This document shows positions 14,858 through 22,743 of a stretch of DNA of 22,811 nucleotides, one piece after another. Source of the stretch: CAYUIG01 sp964444685. GTDB taxonomy: Bacteria; Gemmatimonadota; Gemmatimonadetes; Longimicrobiales; RSA9. Location of the stretch: NCBI GenBank assembly GCA_964444685.1, contig CAYUIG010000050.1:1-22811 (forward strand), written 5' to 3'. Numbering within the stretch: position 1 is the stretch's first letter; each line of letters starts with the position of its first letter. The translations under genes were made by a program, and so were the position numbers. The notes beneath the pieces are model-generated. The model was not told the DNA's origin. It saw nothing but the letters and a program-made list of their open reading frames with translations, and ran no database searches.

Positions 14858-17002
14858 ATGAATCAGGAAGGGACGGACCAGGCAGCGCTGGAGCTGGAAG
14901 TCGACAGCAACGGAGTTGCCTGGCTCGTTTTCGATCGTCCGTCGAGCCGCGTCAACCTCCTGACTCAGGAGGTCATGGCGCGGCTCGACGTGCTATTGGG
15001 CGAGATCGAGCGCGGCCACGCGGCCGGCTCGATACGCGCGCTCGTCGTGCGCAGCGGCAAGGACGGCAGCTTCATCGCGGGCGCGGACGTGAACGCGATC
15101 GCTTCGGTGAGCGACCAGGCGCAGGGCGCCGCCGCAGCGCGCGCGGGCCAGCAGCTCTTTGCGCGCATCGAGCGGCTTCCCCTTCCCACGGTCGCAGCCG
15201 TGGACGGCATCTGCCTCGGCGGCGGCACCGAGCTCATTCTCGCCTGCGGCCACCGCCTCGCCAGCGACCGGCCCGAGACGAAGATCGGACTTCCCGAAGT
15301 GCGGCTCGGCATCCTGCCCGCGTTCGGCGGTACCACACGCCTGCCCCGGCTCATCGGGCCCGCCGCTGCGCTGAACATGATCCTGACCGGCCGTAACGTC
15401 GACGCGCGCCGTGCGCAGCGCATGGGCCTCGTGGATGAGGTGGTACCGGTGCAGGCGCTGTATGAGCGGGCCGCGCGACTCGCGCTCGAGCGCGTTGGCG
15501 CCCCGCCGCCTCGTCGCCGCAGGCGCCCGCTGCCCACACGTCTGCTGGAGGACACACCGCCCGGACGCGCACTCCTCTTCCGGCGCGCAACCGCCGACGT
15601 GCTGAAGGAAACGCGCGGCCACTACCCTGCTCCGCTCGCAATCCTGGGCGTGATGCGGCGCGGCATCGCGACATCGCTCGAGCACGCGTTCGAGCTGGAA
15701 GCGGAAGCGCTCGGCCGCCTCATCGTCACGCCCGAGTCGAAGAACCTGATCCACGTCTTCCATCTGATGGAGGGCGCGAAGAAGGCCGGTCCCGCCGGTG
15801 TGGACGCGCGGCCGGTCGAGCAGGCGGCCGTCCTCGGTGCGGGCGTCATGGGCGGCGGCATCGCGCATCTGCTCGCGGACAACGGCGTACCCGTCCGCCT
15901 GAAGGACATCAGGCCCGATGCGCTCGCGCTCGGCCTGCGACACGCGCGCTCGCTGTTCGACAGGGCCGCGCAGAAGGGACGCATGAAGCGGCGCGATGCA
16001 GAGCGCCGCATGGCCGACATCTCACCCTCGCTGGAGTACACCGGCTTCGCCACGGCCGACATCGTCATCGAAGCGGTGGTGGAGCGGCTGGACGTGAAGA
16101 TCTCGGTGCTGCGCGAAACCGAAACGCACGTGCGGCCAGGCTGCGTGCTCGCGTCGAACACGTCGTCGCTCTCCATCACGTCGATGCAGGAGGCGCTCGA
16201 GCGGCCGGCCGACTTCTGCGGCATGCACTTCTTCAACCCCGTGCATCGCATGCCGCTGGTCGAAGTGATCCGAGGACGCCACACCTCCGACGAAGCGGTC
16301 GCGACCGTGATCGCGCTCGCGCGCCGCTGCGGGAAGACACCGGTCGTCGTGAACGACGGTCCGGGCTTCCTCGTGAACCGCGTGCTGTCGCCCTACCTCA
16401 ACGAAGCCGGCCGGATGCTGGAAGAGGGCGCGACCGTGCAGTGCATCGATCGCGTGCTGCTGGACTTCGGCATGCCCATGGGACCACTCCGCCTGCTCGA
16501 TGAGATCGGGCTCGACGTCGCACGGCACGCGGGCGCGGTCATGCACGAGGCGTTCGGCGAACGCATGCGTCCACCGCCCTCGCTCGCCGGGATTGCGGAG
16601 GCCGGCCTGCTCGGAAAGAAGTCGGGACGCGGCTTCTACCTGTACGAGGGCGAACGCGAGAAGGGGCCGAACGAGGAGATCGCGGCGCTGGTCGGCGCGC
16701 GCGAAGGTGAGGGTCCCGATGAAGTCGACATACGCGACCGCTGCGTGCTGTCGATGGTGAACGAGGCCGCACGCGTCCTCGAGGACGGCATTGCCGCGGA
16801 TGCCGCCGCCGTCGACCTCGCCATGATCACCGGGACGGGGTTCCCGCCCTTCCGCGGCGGGCTGCTGCGCTACGCGGATACGGTCGGACTGCGCAACGTG
16901 CACGCACGGCTGAAGGCGTTCGAGGCGAGTCAGGGTCCGCGCTTCGAGCCCGCGCCGCTCCTCCGCCGCCTCGCCGAGGCCGGACGTGGCTTCTACGACT
17001 GA
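14858..17002 (+). CDS. fadJ: enoyl-CoA hydratase/3-hydroxyacyl-CoA dehydrogenase fusion (FadJ/FadB type)
   Basis: This 714-residue bifunctional enzyme runs the hydration and NAD-dependent dehydrogenation steps of fatty-acid beta-oxidation. The N-terminal crotonase domain keeps GGGTEL (Glu125) and GLPEV (Glu147), the two catalytic glutamates, with two extra residues between them compared with E. coli FadB. The dehydrogenase half has the dinucleotide motif GAGVMGGGIA near residue 328, the SNTSSLSI segment and HFFNPVHRMPLVEVI with the catalytic His. Two C-terminal dehydrogenase domains follow. The length fits FadJ. The start ATG is 4 bases after the upstream stop with GAGGT just before it. A FadI/FadA thiolase partner is not in the window. 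Confidence 0.94.
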   Translation: MNQEGTDQAALELEVDSNGVAWLVFDRPSSRVNLLTQEVMARLDVLLGEIERGHAAGSIRALVVRSGKDGSFIAGADVNAIASVSDQAQGAAAARAGQQLFARIERLPLPTVAAVDGICLGGGTELILACGHRLASDRPETKIGLPEVRLGILPAFGGTTRLPRLIGPAAALNMILTGRNVDARRAQRMGLVDEVVPVQALYERAARLALERVGAPPPRRRRRPLPTRLLEDTPPGRALLFRRATADVLKETRGHYPAPLAILGVMRRGIATSLEHAFELEAEALGRLIVTPESKNLIHVFHLMEGAKKAGPAGVDARPVEQAAVLGAGVMGGGIAHLLADNGVPVRLKDIRPDALALGLRHARSLFDRAAQKGRMKRRDAERRMADISPSLEYTGFATADIVIEAVVERLDVKISVLRETETHVRPGCVLASNTSSLSITSMQEALERPADFCGMHFFNPVHRMPLVEVIRGRHTSDEAVATVIALARRCGKTPVVVNDGPGFLVNRVLSPYLNEAGRMLEEGATVQCIDRVLLDFGMPMGPLRLLDEIGLDVARHAGAVMHEAFGERMRPPPSLAGIAEAGLLGKKSGRGFYLYEGEREKGPNEEIAALVGAREGEGPDEVDIRDRCVLSMVNEAARVLEDGIAADAAAVDLAMITGTGFPPFRGGLLRYADTVGLRNVHARLKAFEASQGPRFEPAPLLRRLAEAGRGFYD

Positions 17003-17528
17003 CTCCGTACGGATCCGCTACCACCGCCCTCCCGACCGCATCGAGCTCTTCGTTCAGCGCGTCGTGCACCGTGCGCGCGGCTGCACCGTGACCTTCCTCG
17101 AGGCCGCGCGCGTACGTCCGATGGAGATCGCGGGGACACTCGCACTCGAGCCGGGCGCTCCCGTCGTGTGGTTCACGTTCGATGGTGCGTGGCACGACAT
17201 CGGACGGTTCCATCTTCGCGATGGCACCTTCACGGGCTGCTATGCGAACGTGCTCACCCCCGTGACCATGCGCGAGGACGAATGGGAAACGACGGATCTG
17301 TTCCTCGACGTATGGCTGCCCAGGGTGGGCACCCCCGTGCTGCTCGATGAGGATGAGCTGGACGCGGCCGAACGAGCGGGCGCCGTGGATCCGGTAACCG
17401 CTGCCCGTGCACGCGAGGAAGCGGACACGCTCATCGCAGCCGCCCGGCGCGGGAGCTGGCCCCCGCCCATCGTCGCGGAATGGACACTCGAACGGGTACG
17501 CGGCACTCCGCCGCGGCCGCCGGTGTAA
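16986..17528 (+). CDS. DUF402-family protein
   Basis: This 180-residue protein matches the DUF402 pattern: a beta-barrel with WFTFDGAWHDIGRFHL, then TGCYANVLTPV, ETTDLFLDVW, and a C-terminal helix ARAREEADTLIAAAR. Some family members (Staphylococcus Ntdp) are nucleoside tri- and diphosphatases, and archaeal FAU-1 is an RNase with a DUF402 part. Which activity this one has cannot be told from the sequence. The start is GTG at 16986, overlapping the fadJ end by 17 bases. No later start preserves the first beta-strand RIRYHRPPDRIEL. Confidence 0.8.
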   Translation: MASTTDSVRIRYHRPPDRIELFVQRVVHRARGCTVTFLEAARVRPMEIAGTLALEPGAPVVWFTFDGAWHDIGRFHLRDGTFTGCYANVLTPVTMREDEWETTDLFLDVWLPRVGTPVLLDEDELDAAERAGAVDPVTAARAREEADTLIAAARRGSWPPPIVAEWTLERVRGTPPRPPV

Positions 17529-17571
17529 CGCACACCGAATCCGTCGGCTGCAACCTGCATCGGTGCGTCCC

Positions 17572-18207
17572 ATGACAGAAACGCGTACGCTCACGACCCT
17601 GGCCTTCGGCGTTCTCGCCGCACATCTGCTCGCCGCGCCCGCGACGGCGCAGGACGACAAGCAGCGGGCTTCGCTGGCCCGCGCGAAGGGGCCGCAGGAT
17701 GCGCCCGTCTTCGTCTACGAGTTCGCCGACTTCCAGTGCTCGCACTGCGCACGATTCGCCACGGAAGTGTTTCCGCGGCTCGACAGTGCGTACGTGAAGA
17801 CCGGGCGGGTGCAGTGGGTGTTCGTGAACCTGCCGTCACCGAGTCACGCGAATGCGTGGGCCGCGCACGAGGCGGCGATGTGCGCGGGCGTTGTCGCGGA
17901 CCGCTTCTGGCCGATGCACGACCGCCTTTACGCCGGCCAGCTCGAGTGGGCCGGGGCAGCCGACCCGCGCGCCGCGTTGCGCCGCTACGCGCGCGAGGCG
18001 GGCGTACCCTCCGAAGCGTTCGACGAGTGCATCGCGGCGGACCGGGTCGCGTCTCTCGTGCTCCAGGACGTGATCTTCGCGGCCAGCTCGCGCGTCATCG
18101 GCACACCCGCGTTCATCATCGACAACGAGCAGTCGGTAATGGGGCTGAAGACGTACGAGGAATGGAAGTCGGTACTCGACCCGATCCTGCGATCGAAGCG
18201 GAAGTAG
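17572..18207 (+). CDS. secreted DsbA-like thioredoxin-fold protein (CSHC)
   Basis: This 211-residue protein has a Sec signal peptide (n-region with Arg5, hydrophobic 9-22, cleavage likely after ATA at residue 26). The mature protein is a thioredoxin-fold DsbA/BdbD-type oxidoreductase with active site C56-S-H-C59 in YEFADFQCSHC and cis-Pro in IGTPAFII. It would form or shuffle disulfides in periplasmic proteins. ATG at 17572 is chosen because it gives the signal peptide; a longer reading runs into the upstream gene. The gap from the DUF402 gene is 43 bases. It converges with the VKOR operon on the other strand, only 13 bases away, so both sets may serve the same oxidation pathway. Confidence 0.88.
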   Translation: MTETRTLTTLAFGVLAAHLLAAPATAQDDKQRASLARAKGPQDAPVFVYEFADFQCSHCARFATEVFPRLDSAYVKTGRVQWVFVNLPSPSHANAWAAHEAAMCAGVVADRFWPMHDRLYAGQLEWAGAADPRAALRRYAREAGVPSEAFDECIAADRVASLVLQDVIFAASSRVIGTPAFIIDNEQSVMGLKTYEEWKSVLDPILRSKRK

Positions 18208-18220
18208 GCGACGCGTCCCG

Positions 18221-18430
18221 TCAGCCCGCGGGCGGCGGCTCCACGTACGCGGCGACCAGACGCCGCCGGTCCACGTAGACCTGCCCGGTGATCTCCGGGT
18301 CCTCACGCAACGCATCGATGACGCGCTCGTAGCGCGCAATGGCCGCCGCAGGCAGCTGCACGACCATATCGTGGAAGTTGCCGCGATCGGCGAAGACGAG
18401 CCGGACCGCGACCTGCACGTCGTCCTTCAT
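18221..18430 (-). CDS. small protein coupled to VKOR, function unknown
   Basis: This 69-residue protein matches no family I recognise. The sequence begins MKDDVQVAVRLVFADRGNF and has alternating hydrophobic and charged residues, with a likely beta-helix-beta layout and a Pro-rich end (PPPAG). It has no signal, no membrane segment and no cysteine. Its ATG overlaps the VKOR stop as ATGA, so it is very probably a real, translationally coupled gene. It is the last gene of the DsbA-VKOR operon and converges on the CSHC gene. Confidence 0.65.
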   Translation of the reverse strand: MKDDVQVAVRLVFADRGNFHDMVVQLPAAAIARYERVIDALREDPEITGQVYVDRRRLVAAYVEPPPAG

Positions 18431-18879
18431 GCCGTCCTCCGGATGCGCGGGATCTCGAACAGCGTGGCCACGAACATGAGCGTGGCCACGACCGCGGAGC
18501 CGATGCACCACCGGCACCACGCACCGATCAGGAACTGTTCGACCGCGCTGAGATAGACCGAGAAACCGAAGCCGATCGTACCGGCGGCGAGCAGCGCGAG
18601 CGCGATGCGCCGGCTTTCGGCGAAGGCAGGCTGGAGTGCCAGCATGGCGAGCGCGAACGTGCCGCCGTACCCGAGCACGCCCCAGAGCGGAACCGGTATG
18701 CCGAGGAACGTCGCCCACGGCGAGCTCTGTACGCGCGAGCAGCCGCCGCCGGAACCGCACGCAATCGTCGAGATGAGACCGGTCGTGTAGGCGAGCATGT
18801 AGCCGGCGATCACGAGGCCGAGCAGCGCGAAGAGCGCGACCGCCATGCGCGAGGCCGGCGGTGCGGCCGGGCGATCCAT
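18427..18879 (-). CDS. vitamin K epoxide reductase (VKOR) family membrane protein
   Basis: This 150-residue membrane protein is a VKOR homologue, the quinone-linked enzyme that re-oxidises DsbA-like partners in bacteria lacking DsbB. It has about four membrane segments. The loop cysteines are Cys41 and Cys47 (ACGSGGGC), and the active-site pair is C122-R-W-C125 in GAWCRWCIGSA. The conserved Ser-Ser-Pro-Trp segment (SSPWATFLGIPVPLWG) follows the loop pair. ATG at 18879 lies 11 bases after the upstream stop; Met12 is an alternative start. The DsbA-like gene upstream in the same operon is the obvious redox partner. Confidence 0.92.
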   Translation of the reverse strand: MDRPAAPPASRMAVALFALLGLVIAGYMLAYTTGLISTIACGSGGGCSRVQSSPWATFLGIPVPLWGVLGYGGTFALAMLALQPAFAESRRIALALLAAGTIGFGFSVYLSAVEQFLIGAWCRWCIGSAVVATLMFVATLFEIPRIRRTA

Positions 18880-18890
18880 GGCCGCGGTGC

Positions 18891-19640
18891 TCAACCGGCC
18901 GTATCCGCCGCGATGTCCTGGGCCGGGAGCTGCGGCTTCAGGTCCGCCTCGAACGCCTCCCAGTTGTTCCACGCGGCCGTCTGCTGCGTGCCGATGAACA
19001 CCGTGGGCGTGCCGCCCAGGCCCAGCCGCAGGCCCAGCGCCTTGTTCGCGCTCACGACGTCCGCGAAGCGATCGCTCTGGAGGCACTGCTCGAACGCGGA
19101 CGCATCCATGCCGAGGTCGCTCGCATACTGCACGAGCGACGTGACCGGCGAGCTGCGCTCGAACGACCAGCTCTGCTGGCGCGCGAACAGGCGATCGTGA
19201 TACTCCCAGAAGCGGCCCTGCTCGTTCGCGCAGCGCGCCGCGCGTGCGGCGATGAAGCTGTGCGGGTGACCCGGCCCCTCGAGCGGGTAGTCGTAGTAGA
19301 CGACACGGACCAGCCCCGCGTCCACGTAACGTGAACGAAGCTGCGGCTCGACGACGGTCGTGAACACCTGGCAGGCCGGACAGGTGAAGTCGCTGAATAC
19401 GGTGACCTGCACGGGCGCGTTCGCGTTCCCCTTCTCGATCGGAATCGCCTGCGCCTGGAGCTCGCTCGTCTCCAGCGCGGTCAGGTCGATCGACTGCGTG
19501 GCCATGGAACCGCCACCCATTGCCGAGTACGCGATCCAGCCGATTCCTGCCGCCGCGATCACCAGCAGCAGGATGTAGAAAGGCTTCATGTTCGAGCCGC
19601 CGCCGCTCGCCTGCGGCTTCTTTCGCTGTGCCTGTGCCAC
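18891..19640 (-). CDS. membrane-anchored DsbA-like thioredoxin-fold protein (CPAC)
   Basis: This 249-residue protein has a short basic N-terminus (RKK at 6-8), one membrane segment (about 20-40), and a periplasmic thioredoxin-fold domain of the DsbA/BdbD type. The active site is C87-P-A-C90 in FSDFTCPAC, and the cis-Pro loop is GGTPTVFIG. GTG at 19640 is chosen because GGGGGAA lies just before it. A later ATG (Met18) would remove only the basic tail, and a start further upstream has no support. The next gene in the same direction is VKOR, its likely re-oxidising partner. Confidence 0.9.
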   Translation of the reverse strand: MAQAQRKKPQASGGGSNMKPFYILLLVIAAAGIGWIAYSAMGGGSMATQSIDLTALETSELQAQAIPIEKGNANAPVQVTVFSDFTCPACQVFTTVVEPQLRSRYVDAGLVRVVYYDYPLEGPGHPHSFIAARAARCANEQGRFWEYHDRLFARQQSWSFERSSPVTSLVQYASDLGMDASAFEQCLQSDRFADVVSANKALGLRLGLGGTPTVFIGTQQTAAWNNWEAFEADLKPQLPAQDIAADTAG

Positions 19641-19683
19641 GGTTCCCCCGTATCGATTTCGCCACTGCCGTCGTAGGCCGCGC

Positions 19684-19713
19684 AAGCTACCATGGCTCCG
19701 CGTCCGGCGACAA
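19684..19713 (-). promoter_or_regulatory. candidate promoter of the DsbA-VKOR operon
   Basis: The minus strand has TTGTCG (19708-19713), an 18-base spacer, and TAGCTT (19684-19689). It fits the 79-base gap before the CPAC gene. The match is weaker than at the other promoters here. Confidence 0.4.
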
Positions 19714-19721
19714 CCGTTGTC
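19709..19721. promoter_or_regulatory. palindrome over the DsbA-VKOR -35 region
   Basis: GACAAC-C-GTTGTC is a perfect 6-bp palindrome with one central base. It overlaps the -35 box of the candidate promoter and the last bases of the upstream HAD gene. It could be a repressor operator. It is short enough to be chance. Confidence 0.35.
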
Positions 19722-20415
19722 ACTCCAGAATCGCCGCCAGCACCCGTTCGGTTTCCGACAGGTCTGCGAATGCGTGCTCCGCCCCGGCGGCCTCCAGCTC
19801 CGCCGTCGGATGCCGGCCCGTTCCCACGCCGATGGCGCGCACTTCGAGCGACCGCCCGCACAACACGTCCGCCGGCGTATCGCCGATCACGACGATGTCG
19901 CGGCCGCGGAACTCCCGCCCTGTTGCCCGCTCTGCGCGCCGCACGGCCACCGCGGGCAACGCGTCCCTGCGCTCCGCATCCGAGCCGAACGCGCCGAACG
20001 CGAAGTGCCGGTCCATGCCGACCGACCCGAGCTTCAGGCGTGCTCCGCCGGCGATGTTGCCCGTCAGCAGCCCGAGCGCAATCTCGTCGCGGCGCTTTTC
20101 CAGCGCGGCGATCAGCTCGCGCACGCCGGGCATCACGATCGTTTCGTGCCCCGGCACCGCGAGCTCCCGGCCCAGCTCCCTCAGATACACCGACCAGAGG
20201 GCCGGGAATCCCGCCTGGATGCGATCCGGCCGCACCCGCGCCTGTGTCAGCAGCTCCCGCGCGATCTGCGGATCCGTCTTCCCATCGAACGGATGCGTAG
20301 CGATCGGGCCCGCCGTTCCGTACACTTGCAGCATGGCCCGATGGAACGCACGGCGCGGCGCGCCCCGTGCCGTCAGCAGAGTGCCGTCGATGTCGAAGAG
20401 GACCAGTCGCCGCAT
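19720..20415 (-). CDS. HAD-superfamily hydrolase (phosphoglycolate phosphatase-like)
   Basis: This 231-residue HAD phosphatase has the nucleophile motif FDIDGTLL (Asp8, Asp10), motif II TGN, the motif III Lys in ARLKLGS, and the acidic motif GDTPAD. The helical cap (residues about 18-85) lies between motifs I and II. It is closest to phosphoglycolate/beta-phosphoglucomutase-type phosphatases, but the substrate cannot be read from sequence. Start ATG at 20415 puts the nucleophile at residue 8, as usual. It is divergent from mtgA with only nine bases between the start codons, and no Shine-Dalgarno sequence is visible. Confidence 0.85.
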   Translation of the reverse strand: MRRLVLFDIDGTLLTARGAPRRAFHRAMLQVYGTAGPIATHPFDGKTDPQIARELLTQARVRPDRIQAGFPALWSVYLRELGRELAVPGHETIVMPGVRELIAALEKRRDEIALGLLTGNIAGGARLKLGSVGMDRHFAFGAFGSDAERRDALPAVAVRRAERATGREFRGRDIVVIGDTPADVLCGRSLEVRAIGVGTGRHPTAELEAAGAEHAFADLSETERVLAAILE

Positions 20416-20424
20416 CGCGTGTCC

Positions 20425-21372
20425 ATGACGTGGCGTGTTCTACTCGCCGCTCCGCTCGCATTCGCAGGGGCGGTCTGGTTCTATCTGATCGTGCTGCCGT
20501 GGCCGGTCACCCTGCGCTGGCGCGACCCCGAAAGCACTGCCTTCATGCGTGCCCGCGTCGCCCAGGCCGAAAGCCGCGGCGATTCCCTCGCCCTGCGCTA
20601 CGACTTCGTCCCGCTCGACGACATCTCCCGCCACCTCCGCCGCGCCGTCACCGTCGCCGAGGACGGCAACTTCGAGCGGCACAACGGCATCGATTGGTCC
20701 GCCCTGGCGGAAGAGCTGCACTACACCGGCGACGACGCCTTCTCACCCTTCGATCCCGGTGATCTGCGCGCGGTGTTCGGCGCACTGCGGTATTACGTCC
20801 GGAACCGCGAAGAGATCCGCGGCCGCAGCACGATCACGCAGCAGCTCGCGAAAAACCTCTACTTCTCCGAGAACCGCTCCGTCCTCCGCAAGTTCGAGGA
20901 GCTCGTCGTGGCCCGCCGCCTCGAACGATTCCTGTCCAAGGACCGCATCCTCGAGCTGTACCTCAATACCGTCGAGCTGGGCCCGGGCATCTTCGGCGTC
21001 CAGGCCGCTGCGCGTCACTACTTCGGAACCGATGCCGATGACGTCACGCGCTGGCAGGCCGCTTCCCTCGCCGCCACGCTGCCCCACCCGCTCACCTCCA
21101 ACCCCGACCACCGCCCCGGCCGCATGGCCTGGCGCCGCAACCTCATCCTCGCCCGCATGGGCGGCAGCGGCCCCGTCGAGACCGTCCCGCTCGCGCCCCC
21201 ATCGATCGAGACACCCGATCCCGTGATCCTCGGCGAACAGGTCGACACGATGGCGCCCGATACGGTCGTGGTCGACACCGTGATGCGTGATACCAGCGTC
21301 ATCGCTACCGATACGTCTTCATTCACCACAGAGCCGCAGAGGACGCGGAGCCCCACCCGACCTCTTGAATAA
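20425..21372 (+). CDS. mtgA: monofunctional peptidoglycan glycosyltransferase
   Basis: This 315-residue GT51-family enzyme polymerises lipid II into glycan strands at the outer face of the inner membrane. One N-terminal membrane segment (about 4-24) is followed by the GT51 motifs AEDGNFERHNGIDW (catalytic Glu79), GRSTITQQLAKNLY, RKFEELVVARRLER and ILELYLNTVELG. There is no transpeptidase domain, so it is MtgA-like and not a class A PBP. About 70 extra residues follow the domain and are rich in Asp, Thr, Val and Pro. The final 15 or so are encoded by the left arm and loop of an inverted repeat. ATG at 20425 is used; GTG at 20419 is possible and adds two residues. No Shine-Dalgarno sequence is visible. 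Confidence 0.92.
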   Translation: MTWRVLLAAPLAFAGAVWFYLIVLPWPVTLRWRDPESTAFMRARVAQAESRGDSLALRYDFVPLDDISRHLRRAVTVAEDGNFERHNGIDWSALAEELHYTGDDAFSPFDPGDLRAVFGALRYYVRNREEIRGRSTITQQLAKNLYFSENRSVLRKFEELVVARRLERFLSKDRILELYLNTVELGPGIFGVQAAARHYFGTDADDVTRWQAASLAATLPHPLTSNPDHRPGRMAWRRNLILARMGGSGPVETVPLAPPSIETPDPVILGEQVDTMAPDTVVVDTVMRDTSVIATDTSSFTTEPQRTRSPTRPLE

Positions 21373-21409
21373 TTCCGTGCTCTGCGTTCTCTGCGGGTCT
21401 GTGGTTAAT
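21321..21409. repeat. 27-bp inverted repeat spanning the mtgA stop codon
   Basis: The left arm 21325-21351 and right arm 21379-21405 are inverted copies, differing at 3 of 27 positions, two of them G-U compatible. The pairing extends three further bases outward (ATT) after one mismatch. The core resembles the ACCACAGAGCCGCAGAG-type element scattered in many bacterial genomes. The 27-base loop contains the mtgA stop codon TAA (21370-21372). It sits between two convergent genes and can form a strong hairpin in either transcript, so it probably acts as a bidirectional terminator or RNA stabiliser. Confidence 0.8.
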
Positions 21410-21456
21410 ACAGTGTGCCCGAGGCCCGCGCTTCAGAACACTGCCGAGCAGCAACG

Positions 21457-22662
21457 TCAGCGCGTGAGCCTGTAGTATCCGATTGTCTGCACACCCATGC
21501 TGTCGCGCTCGATGGACGCGAATCTACCCTCCGGCCCGAACGCGTCCGGCCAAGGGAAGTCGCGCGGCAGCGTGCCGAGATACCCGTCCCGTATGTGCAA
21601 CACATCGATCAGGCCGCTTCCACTCGTGAGCTCGGACCGCCGCACCCAGATGTATCCGGCAGGGTCGAATACGAGCTTGTCCACAAACGCCACGACGTCG
21701 TTGTATCCCCGCTTGCTGACGATCTCTTCGGGAGGAATCCTGCACGTCGGGCCGCCCATGACGATGATCTCCTCACCGTCTCCCACGGCCCGAAGCGCGA
21801 GCTCTTCCGTCGCTTCGATGCGGGGCAGATTCCGGCGGAAGATCGCGACGAGGGAATCAGCGCGATAGAGCGCGATCGAGTACGCACCGCCGTTGTTCAC
21901 CGCGATGTGCTCCCCATCACCGGCCCACACGAGTTCCGGTGCGAACAGAGGGGGTTGGCTGAGGCCGATGCCACAATCATAGACGACGTTCCTCGCGATG
22001 ATCGTGTCGGACTCCGTGGCGATGACGGAGTATCCCGAATCCTTGGCCATTCTAAGCTGTCGGATGGGAGTACCCTGCCGGATACCCCTTGCGAAGTAGA
22101 CCATGCGCGGCGCGTAAACGAACCGACCCGTCATGCCAGGAGGGGCGGGTGACGTCTCGATGTACTCGCCCGTTCGGGTGAACTTCAGCAGGCCCCGCGC
22201 ACCGAAGTCGTGGACGATCAGTGTGTCCGCCGCTGCAGCGGGAGCACCCGGCGCTGAAAATTCCCCGGGACCCTGGCCGGGTCTGCCGATGGTTCGTTCC
22301 CACGCTCCGTCGGGACCGAACGCATGCACGACCTGTTCACCCGAATCCACGACGTACAGCCCGCCGTCACTGCGAAAAGCGAGGTTGTATGACCAGAAGC
22401 GGTAGAAGGGAGTCGTCGGGGTGCCTTCGATGCGTGCCAGCCTCGTGATGCTCCATTCCAGGCTGCTCTCGACGGCGTCCGCTTCGACGATCGTCACGCC
22501 GGCGGAATCCCGCGACATCGTACGCACTGCTCGACCGCCCTCGCCGCAAGCGGCGATGAGGGAAGCAAGTGCCACGGCAAGCGTACCAGCCATGCTGCGA
22601 AGGTGCTGCGCATCCACGGGTGTCGTGCGGAGCGGGTCGATGATGCGGTCAACGTGCGTCAT
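21457..22662 (-). CDS. predicted beta-propeller lipoprotein (six-bladed NHL-like)
   Basis: This is a 401-residue protein with lipobox LIAAC (Cys39 with the long start) and a series of repeats such as GGLYVVDSGEQVVHAFGPDG, followed by RTIGRPGQGPGEFSAPG and FTRTGEYIE. These are typical of NHL or six-bladed beta-propeller lipoproteins, which are very abundant in Gemmatimonadota. The role is unknown, probably binding at the cell envelope. ATG at 22662 is preceded by AGGAGG with only one base between, which is too close for a normal Shine-Dalgarno sequence. A GTG at 22617 would give a better lipoprotein signal length (Cys24). The start is therefore uncertain. It converges with mtgA across the inverted repeat. 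Confidence 0.8.
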   Translation of the reverse strand: MTHVDRIIDPLRTTPVDAQHLRSMAGTLAVALASLIAACGEGGRAVRTMSRDSAGVTIVEADAVESSLEWSITRLARIEGTPTTPFYRFWSYNLAFRSDGGLYVVDSGEQVVHAFGPDGAWERTIGRPGQGPGEFSAPGAPAAAADTLIVHDFGARGLLKFTRTGEYIETSPAPPGMTGRFVYAPRMVYFARGIRQGTPIRQLRMAKDSGYSVIATESDTIIARNVVYDCGIGLSQPPLFAPELVWAGDGEHIAVNNGGAYSIALYRADSLVAIFRRNLPRIEATEELALRAVGDGEEIIVMGGPTCRIPPEEIVSKRGYNDVVAFVDKLVFDPAGYIWVRRSELTSGSGLIDVLHIRDGYLGTLPRDFPWPDAFGPEGRFASIERDSMGVQTIGYYRLTR

Positions 22663-22690
22663 TCCTCCTGCATCCCCGTTTCAGGTCATG

Positions 22691-22699
22691 AAGGTATCA
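22691..22699 (-). promoter_or_regulatory. candidate extended -10 promoter of the propeller gene
   Basis: The minus strand reads TGATACCTT, an extended -10 element (TGn plus TACCTT) with the same hexamer as the small-protein promoter. No good -35 box is present at 16-18 bases. Transcription would start near 22684, about 22 bases before the ATG. Confidence 0.3.
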
Positions 22700-22743
22700 G
22701 ACTGCGACGTCGTTCCACTATGCTGTGGTGTCCTACCGCGCAA

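Noticed and set aside
18208..18220. A terminator between the convergent DsbA-like and small-protein genes
   Set aside because: The 13-base gap holds no stem or T run; transcripts from the two strands probably overlap.
22697..22716. GGAAC and GTCTGA on the minus strand upstream of the propeller gene as an ECF sigma promoter
   Set aside because: The spacing between the two is only nine bases, against the 15-17 expected.
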